A stretch of DNA of 64,000 nt from Flavobacteriales bacterium (lineage in GTDB: Bacteria > Bacteroidota > Bacteroidia > Flavobacteriales_F > PHOS-HE28), in the NCBI GenBank assembly GCA_016713865.1, contig JADJOG010000049.1, positions 15,902 through 79,901 of the forward strand, written 5' to 3'. The position numbers and the translations under genes were made by a program. The stretch's first letter is position 1. Every line of letters begins with the position of its first letter. Below are positions 8,336 to 15,804 of this stretch, one piece after another. The notes under the pieces were generated by a model. It made no database searches. It was not told where the DNA came from and saw only the letters and a program-made list of their open reading frames with translations.

Positions 8336-9982
8336 ATGAGAACACTTACAACAACCACCCTGCTGCTCTGCGCCGCCGCATCGTTCGCGCAAGCCGATAT
8401 GCCCGTGCTCTGGGAGACCAAACTGGAGCACCGCATCGAGCACACCGGCACAGGAACGGAGAACCGCGGCTACAGCTACGCCGCAAGCGAGAAAGAGATG
8501 ACCGTGTTCGATAACAAGACGGGCGCCACCCGCTGGACCGGCCGCTACAAGGACCTCACACCGAAACTGAACAAGGTGGATGAGCTCATCCCATTCTGGG
8601 AGAGCGACGTGGTCTTCCTCTTTGACCGGAAGATGGGCAAGGACCAGATCGCCGTGCTCGACCTCGCCACCGGCAAGATGCTCTGGGGCACGGATAAGTA
8701 CCAGGACCTCAACGACGACAACGTGATCTACATCCCCGAGCGCGACGCCTTCGCCATCTCGCTGAAGGAGCGCATCGTATTCGTGAAGGCCAAGACCGGT
8801 GAGGAAGTCTGGAGCACTGACAAGTTCAAGGGCGTGGTGGGCCAGTACGTGGCCACGCCCGATGGCAAGATGGTGATGGTGAACTTTGTTCCTGGCTCAC
8901 TGGGCGCGCTCTTCACCGGTTTCAAGAACCAGATCGTGAAGATCGATCTCGCCAATGGCAACATCCTCTGGGAGAACACCTACATCGGCCGCGCCGAGCG
9001 CAAAGTGATCACCCGCGACTTCCTCTATGACCTGAGCATCGTTGGCGACAAGGTGTTCCTGCGCATGAACGGCATGCAGGTGTACGACCTGAACACCGGC
9101 GCCAACGTTTACAGCGCCGCCTTCGACTTCACGCCCGACAAGCTCGTTGGCGCACCAGCCGGAGCCAAGAAATTCGGCGTGTACCATGCGGTGGCCGACC
9201 CCGTGATCGTAGGTGACGACCTATACGTGCTGGACATGAGCAGCAAGAAGAGCCAATACGTGAAGAAGTACGACCGCAATAGCGGCAAGCTGCTTTGGAC
9301 GAGCCCCGAGATCAAGGAGGCGCGCGCCATACCCAACATGTACGTGGTGGGTGACCGCGTGCTGCTGCAGATCGGCGGCAACGTGGAGTGCCAGGCGTAC
9401 ATCTATCGCCGCGAGCCCGATGGTCAGGGTGGCTGGCGCATCATCCAGGAATGGAAGGTGTGGCACCCCAACGTGAAGCCCAACGGTATCCAAGCCTTCA
9501 GCACCAAGGATGGCAGCCAGGCTTGGGAGAGCGAACGTTTCCGCAAAGGCATCACCAACGCCATCGTGGTGGGCGAGCAGTTCGTGGTGTGCAGCGGCAA
9601 GGAGCTCTACAGCATGGACGTCGCCACCGGTGCCGAGAAATTCGTGGTGCCCGTGAACAAGGGCGGCGTGGGCAATGCCGATCAGATCCTGGCCTACCAG
9701 GACAAGGTGGTGGTTGTTGGCGACAAGGGCGTGAGCACCTTCAACATGGCCAGTGGCGAGGCTATTGCCAGCGGCAAATACAAGAAGAGCGACCTGGAGG
9801 ACGTGAACGGGGATCGCATGATCCTGAAGACCGAAGGCGCCGACATCGCCTGCTTCAACCTCAACGACTGCACGTACAATCAGTTCAACGCGCGGAAAGA
9901 GGCCACTACGACCATGAGCACCGACGGCAACTTCGTTTACGTGTACGAGAAGAAGACCGTCACCAAGGTGGGTACTCGCTAG
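8336..9982 (+). CDS. PQQ-like beta-propeller protein
   Basis: A 548-residue secreted protein with signal peptide MRTLTTTTLLLCAAASFAQA. The repeats alternate tryptophan-docking-like motifs typical of PQQ-binding-like propellers: DNKTGATRWTGRY, LATGKMLWGTDKY, AKTGEEVWSTDKF, LANGNILWENTY, NSGKLLWTSPE. It resembles BamB-like outer-membrane-assembly propellers and PQQ-like repeat proteins more than true quinoprotein dehydrogenases, since no cofactor-binding active-site residues are evident. Third gene of the 6750-9982 run and followed by a strong hairpin. Confidence 0.85.
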   Translation: MRTLTTTTLLLCAAASFAQADMPVLWETKLEHRIEHTGTGTENRGYSYAASEKEMTVFDNKTGATRWTGRYKDLTPKLNKVDELIPFWESDVVFLFDRKMGKDQIAVLDLATGKMLWGTDKYQDLNDDNVIYIPERDAFAISLKERIVFVKAKTGEEVWSTDKFKGVVGQYVATPDGKMVMVNFVPGSLGALFTGFKNQIVKIDLANGNILWENTYIGRAERKVITRDFLYDLSIVGDKVFLRMNGMQVYDLNTGANVYSAAFDFTPDKLVGAPAGAKKFGVYHAVADPVIVGDDLYVLDMSSKKSQYVKKYDRNSGKLLWTSPEIKEARAIPNMYVVGDRVLLQIGGNVECQAYIYRREPDGQGGWRIIQEWKVWHPNVKPNGIQAFSTKDGSQAWESERFRKGITNAIVVGEQFVVCSGKELYSMDVATGAEKFVVPVNKGGVGNADQILAYQDKVVVVGDKGVSTFNMASGEAIASGKYKKSDLEDVNGDRMILKTEGADIACFNLNDCTYNQFNARKEATTTMSTDGNFVYVYEKKTVTKVGTR

Positions 9983-10008
9983 GTCCGTACGACCGATCGG
10001 GGAACGTG

Positions 10009-10034
10009 CAGGCCGCGCTGAAAAGCGCGGCCTG
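10009..10034. terminator. Bidirectional terminator hairpin
   Basis: Perfect 11-bp stem CAGGCCGCGCT / AGCGCGGCCTG closed by a GAAA tetraloop, located between the convergent propeller gene (ends 9982) and NlpE-like gene (ends 10066). Confidence 0.8.
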
Positions 10035-10065
10035 TGCCATTACTCCTCATGTGTTGCCGCTTGGC

Positions 10066-10797
10066 TCACGGACAATGCGCGATGGTCATCGGCGCGCGCT
10101 CGACATAGATGTACTCATCGGCGCCATCGCCTTCCATGGCCGGGCCCATGCTCATGCTGCAGATGGCCTCCACCACCCACGGATCGCCGCCTTGCTTCAC
10201 CGCGCTACGGTAGGACTCCTGTAGTTCGATGTTATTGAAGCTGTTCAGCGGCTCGCCCTCCTCTTCGCTCATATCGATGCCGCCAACGCAGGGCCACACG
10301 TATTTGGCGCCACACGGCTGGAAGCTCTGCGCATCGGCCATGTAGATGAAGGTGCCCATGAGCCGCATGCGCGGGATGTAGCCATCGTGCTCGCCGGCCA
10401 GCTTATCCAAGGTGTAATCCACTGATGACTGATCCGATTCGTCCATCTCATCCACGAGTTCGAGTCCCTCCTTCTTGAATCGGAAGAAATAAGGCTTGTC
10501 GCCCGTGTAGCCGATTGTGATCAGCCCGTTCACCACATGCCATTGGCCCACGGTGCCCATCGGAATGCTATCGCGCCCGATTCGGCGCTCTTGAAGTATG
10601 AACGGGCTATCGCTGCGCACCCAGAGGTCGGTGAGCATGCCGGAGCAATCGAGGCACGGCAAAGGGTCCGAGTAATACCCGGGCCAATCGATAGCTTGCT
10701 TATTGCGATCAGCGGACGCTTCAGTCGTGTTCACCAAGGCTCTCCGCTCGACCCGCAGGCCGCCAAGAGGGACTAGGAAGATCGATGCATGCTTCAT
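10066..10797 (-). CDS. NlpE-like envelope lipoprotein (compensating frameshifts in signal peptide)
   Basis: About 243 residues. The NlpE N-terminal domain is shown by the CxxC motif PCLDCSGMLTDLWV at about residues 48-61 and the C-terminal half by TFIYMADAQSFQPCGAKYVWP. NlpE is an outer-membrane sensor lipoprotein for envelope or copper stress. In the reading frame as given, the N-terminus MKHASIFLVPLGGLRVERRA is not a good signal peptide. One frame over, the same bases read LAACGSSGEP, a perfect lipobox. Two opposite single-base errors around 10745-10775 would therefore restore a lipoprotein. The start lies five bases from a TAGTTTCG promoter-like element. Confidence 0.8.
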   Translation of the reverse strand: MKHASIFLVPLGGLRVERRALVNTTEASADRNKQAIDWPGYYSDPLPCLDCSGMLTDLWVRSDSPFILQERRIGRDSIPMGTVGQWHVVNGLITIGYTGDKPYFFRFKKEGLELVDEMDESDQSSVDYTLDKLAGEHDGYIPRMRLMGTFIYMADAQSFQPCGAKYVWPCVGGIDMSEEEGEPLNSFNNIELQESYRSAVKQGGDPWVVEAICSMSMGPAMEGDGADEYIYVERAPMTIAHCP

Positions 10798-10802
10798 GGC
10801 AG

Positions 10803-10810
10803 CGAAACTA
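10803..10810 (-). promoter_or_regulatory. Candidate -7 element for the NlpE-like gene
   Basis: Minus-strand TAGTTTCG, five bases before the ATG at 10797; fits the TAnnTTTG-like motif seen before other genes in the window. Confidence 0.4.
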
Positions 10811-10828
10811 CAGGCGCATCTTCGCCAC

Positions 10829-11446
10829 ATGGTAACGCCATTGCTCTCCGCCTTCTACTTCGGCAGCGTTGAGCACTACCGGCTGCTCGCTCAACATCCT
10901 CGTGTGGTCATCGACACCGGCGAGCATTACGTGCGGCAGAGCTACCGGACCAGAACGCGGATCGTGGGCCCTAACGGACCGCAAGACCTCAGTGTGCAGA
11001 TCCTGCACGACCACGGCAACAAGATGCCCATGCGCGAGGTGCGGCTATCAAGCGCCGAAACCTGGCCGCAGCAGCACCTGCACGCCATCCGCAGCGCATA
11101 TGGCAACACGCCTTGGTTCATTCACTACATCGATGACATCGAGGAAGTGCTTACGGCACCCCACGAGCGCCTCATCGACCTGAATCGGGCCACCATGCGA
11201 CTGGGCATGCGCTGGCTCGGATTATCGTCCGAGGTGGAAATCGCTGATGAATTCGTGGAATCGACCGATGGCCTGCTGGACCTCCGGAGCACGTTTCACC
11301 CTAAAAAGCCGCTTCCTGAAAGGGTTGAAGCGGTGGCTGCCTTCCCCCAGACCTTCGCCGATCGGCACGGATTCCAAGCACGGGTGAGCCTGATCGACCT
11401 GGTTTGCAACTGCGGTCCAGAAGCGGCCCAGCGACTTCTTTCATAA
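10829..11446 (+). CDS. WbqC family protein
   Basis: A 205-residue WbqC-family protein (members occur in polysaccharide and amino-sugar gene clusters; biochemical role unsettled). The typical stretch YFGSVEHYRLL at the N-terminus, then HYVRQSYRTRTRI and NGPQDLSVQI, are present, as is the WPQQHLHAIRSAYGNTPWF core. I chose ATG 10829 (MVTPLLSAFYF), matching the usual short lead before the YFG motif; ATG 10796 would add eleven residues and overlap the divergent NlpE-like start. C-terminus VCNCGPEAAQRLLS is intact. Confidence 0.88.
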   Translation: MVTPLLSAFYFGSVEHYRLLAQHPRVVIDTGEHYVRQSYRTRTRIVGPNGPQDLSVQILHDHGNKMPMREVRLSSAETWPQQHLHAIRSAYGNTPWFIHYIDDIEEVLTAPHERLIDLNRATMRLGMRWLGLSSEVEIADEFVESTDGLLDLRSTFHPKKPLPERVEAVAAFPQTFADRHGFQARVSLIDLVCNCGPEAAQRLLS

Positions 11447-11513
11447 GTCAAGTCGCTCAATCTCAATGAAAATCCCTTCTTTTGCCGCCCAATTTCACTT
11501 TCACCAACCAAAC

Positions 11514-11987
11514 ATGAAGACCCGCCTCGTCCTTTCCTTGGCCGTTGCAGCCCTCATCGCCGCTTGCGGCGGCGGCGCTGCCAGCACACCCACGCAAGTG
11601 GCTGAACAGTACCTCACAGCGTTGAACAAGCAGGATTTCGATGCCGCCAAGAAGCTCGGCACCGAGAAGACCGGCCAGATGCTGGACATGATGGCACCGA
11701 TGATGAAGATGATGGGCGAAGCCGCGAAGGCCGAAGCCGGCTTCAAAATCCTGAACGAGGCGATTGATGGCGAAAAGGCCACCGTGACCTACCGCAGCGA
11801 AGGCAAGGACGCCGATGAGACCCTGAACCTGATCCAGAAAGACGGCAAGTGGCTCGTCGACATGGCGAAGGAAGACAGTGCTGGTGATACCGGCGCTGAC
11901 ATGGACATGGGCCTCGACTCCTTGATGGAGGAAGGCAGCGAGATGATCGAAGAGGGCACTGAAGTGCTCGAAGAGGCTGCGCACTAA
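11514..11987 (+). CDS. DUF4878-like lipoprotein
   Basis: A 157-residue lipoprotein: MKTRLVLSLAVAALIAACGG with lipobox IAAC. The mature part (PTQVAEQYLTALNKQDFDAAKKL ... EKATVTYRS ... LNLIQKDGKWLVDM) matches the cone-shaped NTF2-like fold of DUF4878/lumazine-binding-like proteins, usually periplasmic and of unknown ligand. The C-terminus is a highly acidic tail (MEEGSEMIEEGTEVLEEA). ATG 11514 is chosen over 11466 because it directly yields the signal peptide. Confidence 0.8.
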   Translation: MKTRLVLSLAVAALIAACGGGAASTPTQVAEQYLTALNKQDFDAAKKLGTEKTGQMLDMMAPMMKMMGEAAKAEAGFKILNEAIDGEKATVTYRSEGKDADETLNLIQKDGKWLVDMAKEDSAGDTGADMDMGLDSLMEEGSEMIEEGTEVLEEAAH

Positions 11988-12007
11988 GCGGCACTCGCAC
12001 TGGATTC

Positions 12008-12050
12008 GAACCCGGCAGCATGGCCCCGCAAAGGCCGGGCTGCCGGGTTC
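12008..12050. terminator. Bidirectional terminator hairpin
   Basis: Perfect 12-bp arms GAACCCGGCAGC (12008-12019) and GCTGCCGGGTTC (12039-12050) with a 19-base loop that itself holds GGCC/GGCC. It sits between two convergent genes and overlaps the stop of the second by two bases. Confidence 0.75.
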
Positions 12051-12678
12051 AGTGCTTCTGGTGGTTCAGGATGATGTGGAAGCGTGCCGTATCGGTGAAG
12101 CGCGCGAAGCGATAGCGCCCCACCTCGTCGCCCTCGGCATGCGCGTCGAAGACATCAACGCCATAATCGTCGCGCAGGATGCGCCAGACGAGTTCCGAGC
12201 AATAGATCGTGGTGCTGTCCTCCAGATCGAAGTCGTGATCGAAGGGCACTTGCCGCCGCAGGTATTCCTTGGCTCGTGTGGCAATGGGCCCGCGATCCAA
12301 CTCGGTGCGCAAGCGGCTCACCACCACGCTGCCGGGCTTGCTCTGCCCCACGAAAGCCTGAAGCCGATGCGCTTGCATACCGTCGAAATCGGAAAGGCTG
12401 CTGCTCACGGAATGGATCACCCAGAGCGCGCTGTCGTGCTCCGCGACAATGCCGCAGTGCGATACGTCGTAGGGTTCCTTCAGCACATTCGCGATGAAAT
12501 CGCTCACGATGCCGGAGCCGCGCCGCAGGATGATGTCGCCCGGCTCGAGAAGCTCGATCTCTGATTCAGCCAAACGATAGGGCGCCGTTTCAACCGTAGC
12601 CATTGGCCTGTTGCACCACCAAGCGGTCACGCCGATCAGCATAACAACCGCCGGCAGAAATACCCATCCCCTCTTCAC
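12049..12678 (-). CDS. YiiX/YebB-like NlpC/P60 family cysteine hydrolase
   Basis: A 209-residue membrane-anchored or secreted protein with a single N-terminal hydrophobic segment (VFLPAVVMLIGVTAWW). The permuted NlpC/P60 (LRAT-like) fold is shown by LEPGDIILRRGSGIVSDFI, the catalytic-type histidine in DVSHCGIVAE, IHSVS, and the cysteine in TIYCSELVWRI. Such enzymes cleave amide or lipid ester bonds at the cell envelope; the actual substrate is unknown. The start codon is GTG at 12678, four bases from a TACTTTTC promoter-like element. Confidence 0.85.
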   Translation of the reverse strand: MKRGWVFLPAVVMLIGVTAWWCNRPMATVETAPYRLAESEIELLEPGDIILRRGSGIVSDFIANVLKEPYDVSHCGIVAEHDSALWVIHSVSSSLSDFDGMQAHRLQAFVGQSKPGSVVVSRLRTELDRGPIATRAKEYLRRQVPFDHDFDLEDSTTIYCSELVWRILRDDYGVDVFDAHAEGDEVGRYRFARFTDTARFHIILNHQKH

Positions 12679-12682
12679 GGCG

Positions 12683-12690
12683 GAAAAGTA
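12683..12690 (-). promoter_or_regulatory. Candidate -7 element for the NlpC/P60-like gene
   Basis: Minus-strand TACTTTTC, four bases before the GTG start, close to TAnnTTTG. Implies an almost leaderless transcript. Confidence 0.35.
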
Positions 12691-12786
12691 CCGGGCAACA
12701 TGCTTGGTGACGTGCTCATTACCGTTCCTGAATCCAAGTGCGAATACTGCCGCCTACTGCGCAACTTTCGCCACTAAGCCGAACCT

Positions 12787-13587
12787 ATGCGCTTCCTCTG
12801 CCTGTCCGCCCTGCTGCTCAGCACCTGCTCCTTCGCATCGAATTTCGCCGGTCCCGACCAGTTCATCTGCGGCACCAGCACCACCATGCAGGCCGAACAG
12901 CTCGCGAATGGCGAGACCGGCTTCTGGTCCGTGGCGGTGGGCACCGCCACCTTCATTACGCCCAGCTCACCGAACTCAGCCGTTACAGGGCTTACTTTCG
13001 GCGAGAACGTATTGCGCTGGACCGTCTTCGCCTCCAGCGGCCAATCCTCCGACCTCGTGGCCATCTGGTGCTTCAACAATGCCATGCCTGTTGCCGATGC
13101 CGGTGCGGATCAGACCGTGGATCATTGGCCCGGCACAACGCAATTGAATGGCTCGGCCACGATCGCGCCGGGCACATGCTATTGGGAGGTGATCAGCGGA
13201 AGCGCTACCGTGGCTCAACCGAACAATCCCATTTCCAGCATCAGCGGCTTGGGCGCAGGCACCAACGTGCTGCAATGGAACTGCGACAACGGCCCGTGCG
13301 GGAGCAGCAGCGACCAGATGGTGATCGATGCTGTGGTGGGGATCGGGGAATCCGCTGCTCCGGCTCTTCCATTCCGTTACGATGCATCGCAGCACGCGCT
13401 CATCGTCCCTCCGCGAGGCAAGGCGATGGACCTTGTGCTCCTGGATGCGCAGGGCCGACACGTGCAAGCCTTGCGCACGCCGGGAGGTGCAGGGCTGTGG
13501 AAGCTGAATGCACTACCGAGTGGCATCTACACCGTTCTTGCTCCCGACCACGACCGTTCCGCCTTGCGATTCGTGGTGAATCGCTGA
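12787..13587 (+). CDS. Secreted protein with T9SS C-terminal sorting domain
   Basis: A 266-residue exported protein. Signal peptide MRFLCLSALLLSTCSFASNF, then two PKD/Ig-like repeats with the Bacteroidota pattern 'VADAGADQTV...' and paired 'GLGAGTNVLQWNC' / 'GLTFGENVLRWTV' motifs, and a C-terminal type A sorting domain (MDLVLLDAQGRHVQAL ... LPSGIYTVLAPD ... RFVVNR) that directs type IX secretion and surface attachment. No catalytic domain. Probably an adhesin-like or structural surface protein. Confidence 0.85.
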   Translation: MRFLCLSALLLSTCSFASNFAGPDQFICGTSTTMQAEQLANGETGFWSVAVGTATFITPSSPNSAVTGLTFGENVLRWTVFASSGQSSDLVAIWCFNNAMPVADAGADQTVDHWPGTTQLNGSATIAPGTCYWEVISGSATVAQPNNPISSISGLGAGTNVLQWNCDNGPCGSSSDQMVIDAVVGIGESAAPALPFRYDASQHALIVPPRGKAMDLVLLDAQGRHVQALRTPGGAGLWKLNALPSGIYTVLAPDHDRSALRFVVNR

Positions 13588-13633
13588 TCGTGCCGCATCA
13601 TACCGCAACCACCGAAACTGAACAACTGAACCC

Positions 13634-14080
13634 ATGAAGCTCCGTCATTCCCTTCCCTTGCTCGCTGCGCTCTTCGCTCCCGCCCTATTCGCGCAAACAG
13701 AGACCATCCCAGGCAGACGGGCGGTGACCCGTAGAGCCGATGTTGATGTTGAAGAGCAGGATCCTGACACTGTATTCGTGATTGCCGAAGAGATGCCAAC
13801 CTTCCCCGGCGGACAGGAGGCCATGATGAAGTTCATCGGCTCGAAAATCAGGTACCCGAAAGAAGCGGTCGACAACGGCATCCAAGGCACTGTCTTCGTC
13901 ACCTTCGTGGTGGAGCGTGATGGCAGCATCACTGGCGTGAAAACGCTGCGCGGCATCGGCAGCGGATGCGACGAAGAAGCCTTGCGCGTGGTGCAGAGCA
14001 TGCCCAAGTGGATTCCCGGCAAGCAGCGCGGCAAGGAGGTGCGGGTGCAGTACAACCTGCCGATCAGGTTCAAGCTGTGA
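13634..14080 (+). CDS. TonB C-terminal domain protein (energy transducer type)
   Basis: A 148-residue protein with signal peptide MKLRHSLPLLAALFAPALFA and a complete TonB C-terminal domain: VFVIAEEMPTFPGGQEAMMK, YPKEAVDNGIQGTVFVTFVV, and the end MPKWIPGKQRGKEVRVQYNL followed by PIRFKL. The 'FPGG..A...F' lead is the typical Bacteroidota TonB variant. The cleavable-looking signal and lack of a long linker suggest a periplasmic relative rather than the energy-coupling TonB itself. No partner ExbB/ExbD genes nearby. Confidence 0.88.
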   Translation: MKLRHSLPLLAALFAPALFAQTETIPGRRAVTRRADVDVEEQDPDTVFVIAEEMPTFPGGQEAMMKFIGSKIRYPKEAVDNGIQGTVFVTFVVERDGSITGVKTLRGIGSGCDEEALRVVQSMPKWIPGKQRGKEVRVQYNLPIRFKL

Positions 14081-14185
14081 TAGCGGAGTGAAGGATTGGT
14101 CGATCAGAAGATCAGATGACCAGACGATTGAGGTCGCACACGACCCTCGCCCTAGAACCTGTCTCAAAAATGCTTTTGGAAGCGA

Positions 14186-14276
14186 GCCTGCCTGACCGGC
14201 AGGCAGGCCGGAGGGATTTCGCGATCCAGCCAACCTGCGTGCCGCAGGCAAGCGCAGCCAAAGAGGAAATGAGCAA
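14186..14276. repeat. Palindromic repeat, copy 1 (before toxin-antitoxin module 1)
   Basis: Holds a 9-bp inverted repeat GCCTGCCTG / CAGGCAGGC (14186-14194, 14200-14208) and, at 14231-14276, a second unit around CTGCGTGCCGCAGGCAAGCG followed by an A/G-rich tail (AAGAGGAAATGAGCA). The second unit is clearly related to 14971-15016. Palindromic units of this kind are common between Bacteroidota genes. Confidence 0.6.
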
Positions 14277-14307
14277 GCCCTGAATCTCCCGCGACATACC
14301 CTCTGCC

Positions 14308-14315
14308 TACCTTTG
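14308..14315 (+). promoter_or_regulatory. -7 promoter element of toxin-antitoxin module 1
   Basis: TACCTTTG is an exact match to the Bacteroidota -7 consensus TAnnTTTG and lies seven bases before the antitoxin ATG at 14323. Confidence 0.55.
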
Positions 14316-14322
14316 GTCGCAC

Positions 14323-14550
14323 ATGACAGCGGTACAGCTACGATCCCAATTGAAACGGCTCATTGAGTCCGAAAAGGACCTGAGTATCCTGGAGCATGCG
14401 CTTCGCTTCTTCAATCGCGCTGACCAAGAAGAGATGTGGAAGGCCAAACTCGCAAGTCGTGCAGACAAAGCCGAAGCCGATTTCGCTGCTGGCCGCGTGA
14501 AAACGCAGGAGCAAGTGGTGGCCCACTTCAATGCCAAGCGGAAGAAGTGA
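14323..14550 (+). CDS. Antitoxin of RelE/ParE-type module 1
   Basis: A 75-residue charged helical protein (MTAVQLRSQLKRLIESEKDL ... AHFNAKRKK) of the small addiction-module antitoxin kind found before RelE/ParE toxins in Bacteroidota. The N-terminal half is a short helical DNA-binding-type segment, the C-terminal half (RADKAEADFAAGRVKTQEQV) would wrap the toxin. Its stop overlaps the toxin start (GTGA). Assignment rests mainly on gene order and on resemblance to the antitoxin at 15068 (both have 'R.KL..RI..E.D...L'). Confidence 0.78.
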   Translation: MTAVQLRSQLKRLIESEKDLSILEHALRFFNRADQEEMWKAKLASRADKAEADFAAGRVKTQEQVVAHFNAKRKK

Positions 14551-14846
14551 AGGTCGTCTGGTCGGATTGGGCGCTGGATCAATTGGACGAGATCCACACC
14601 TTTTTGGAACTGGAAGCGAGCGAACGCATCGCCGACCGCACCGTCGCCAAGATCTTGGAGGCTGTTGCTCTACTTCAACAATATCCTCTTGGCGGGCAGG
14701 TTGAGCCATGGCTGGAACACAAGGGCCTTGGTCATCGTCGCGCCGTTGTGGGCAATTACAAATTGATCTATCGCATCCATAAGAATGAGATCCGGATCAC
14801 CGATGTGTTCGATGCGCGGCAGGATCCGGGGAAGATGAGGGGCTAG
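14547..14846 (+). CDS. RelE/ParE family toxin, module 1
   Basis: A 99-residue toxin starting with GTG at 14547, overlapping the antitoxin stop by four bases. The RelE/ParE fold is visible: WSDWALDQLDEIHTFLE at the N-terminus, YPLGGQVEPWLEHKGLGHRR in the middle, and the C-terminal strands NYKLIYRIHKNEIRITDVFD then ARQDPGKMRG. Members either cleave mRNA on the ribosome (RelE) or inhibit gyrase (ParE); the 'VFDARQDP' ending is most like ParE-annotated proteins. Intact. Confidence 0.88.
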   Translation: MKVVWSDWALDQLDEIHTFLELEASERIADRTVAKILEAVALLQQYPLGGQVEPWLEHKGLGHRRAVVGNYKLIYRIHKNEIRITDVFDARQDPGKMRG

Positions 14847-14970
14847 CCCACCGTAACCCCTGTTGCAATTGGAAAGGCCACTCAGGATGGGCAGCCGAAG
14901 CGCATAGCCGACGTTGATGAAAAGCAATTGGCCGCATGGATGGTACAAGGGGCGACTATGCCCTTCGTGA

Positions 14971-15016
14971 GCCTGCCTGCCGCAGGTAGGCGCGGCGAAG
15001 AGGAAGTAAGCAGATG
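14971..15016. repeat. Palindromic repeat, copy 2 (before toxin-antitoxin module 2)
   Basis: GCCTGCCTGCCGCAGGTAGG followed by CGCGGCGAAGAGGAAGTAAGCA; aligns with 14231-14276 with a few substitutions. Both copies stand 50-100 bases before an antitoxin start, so the modules may have been duplicated or moved with the repeat. Confidence 0.6.
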
Positions 15017-15067
15017 ACCTATCACCAAGCGGAAGCGAGAGCATAACTTGCATCACATTTCGATGTC

Positions 15068-15328
15068 ATGACCACCATTGCCCTCAGGAACAAGTTGGCC
15101 AAGCGCATCCAACGCGAGGAGGACAGGACCGTGTTGACCACGATCGAGATCCTGTTGCGGAACGATACCAAGGAGGATGCACTTCGCCGCCGCATGACGG
15201 AGATGGCGATACGCTCCGAAGAGGCGATCAAGAACGGTGAGGTGATGAGCGTTGCCGAAGCCCGCAAGCGATCGAAAGCCGTGCTTCAAGGGATAGCCGC
15301 TTCGCGCTCCAAAGCCAAGCGTGCTTGA
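15068..15328 (+). CDS. Antitoxin of RelE/ParE-type module 2
   Basis: An 86-residue basic/acidic helical protein (MTTIALRNKLAKRIQREEDR ... VMSVAEARKRSKAVLQGI) with the same layout as the antitoxin at 14323. The segment GEVMSVAEARKRS is the toxin-wrapping type tail seen in Bacteroidota antitoxins. Its stop overlaps a TTG start of the next gene (TTGA at 15325). Expression is likely autoregulated by the complex, as in the family. Confidence 0.8.
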   Translation: MTTIALRNKLAKRIQREEDRTVLTTIEILLRNDTKEDALRRRMTEMAIRSEEAIKNGEVMSVAEARKRSKAVLQGIAASRSKAKRA

Positions 15329-15620
15329 AGGTCGTCGTCACTGAACCCGCTTGGGAGAGCTACAAGCAAGCGCTGCTCATTCTGGCCGGTTACCTCACCG
15401 ACCGCGAATTGAAGCGCTGGGACACGAACTCTGGGATAACATCGACGAACTGGCGCAATCCCAGACGAGGCCAATACGAGCCGTGGTTGGAGTACAAGGC
15501 GAAGGTCACCGCCGACTGGTCGTGGGCAAGTTCAAGGTGGTCTATCGCATTGAAGGACGAGTGATCTACGTCACGGACATCTTCGATGCGCGGCAGGATC
15601 CGGGGAGGATGAAGGGATAG
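15325..15620 (+). CDS. RelE/ParE family toxin, module 2 (three frameshifts)
   Basis: Starts with TTG at 15325 and begins KVVVTEPAWESYKQALLIL. Homology to toxin 1 can be followed only by switching frames: RELKRW, then HELWDNIDELAQ in a second frame, then RGQYEPWLEYK back in the first, then GHRRLVVGKFKVVYRIEG and VIYVTDIFDARQDPGRMKG in the second. Breaks lie near 15420, 15460 and 15500. Conserved ends on both sides suggest sequencing indels or a recently inactivated toxin; the data cannot decide. Confidence 0.72.
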
Positions 15621-15804
15621 GAAACGCCGGTGACGCCCGTAGCGATGGGCAAGACCATGCCTTCGCACCGCTACTTCGGTCAAAGCAACGTGGACAGTGG
15701 AGGCAATTGCGCTTATGAGTTGATTCTGGATGGCTCAAGTAGCGCGAGAACCAGAACAAGCGGCCCAATGGTGGAAGTGCATGGCAGTTCCATAGTATGG
15801 GCGT

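Noticed and set aside
12000..12050. TTCGAACCC / GGGTTCGAATCC resembling a tRNA T-arm on either strand
   Set aside because: No acceptor stem, D-arm or anticodon arm can be folded around it; it is the perfect terminator hairpin between convergent genes.
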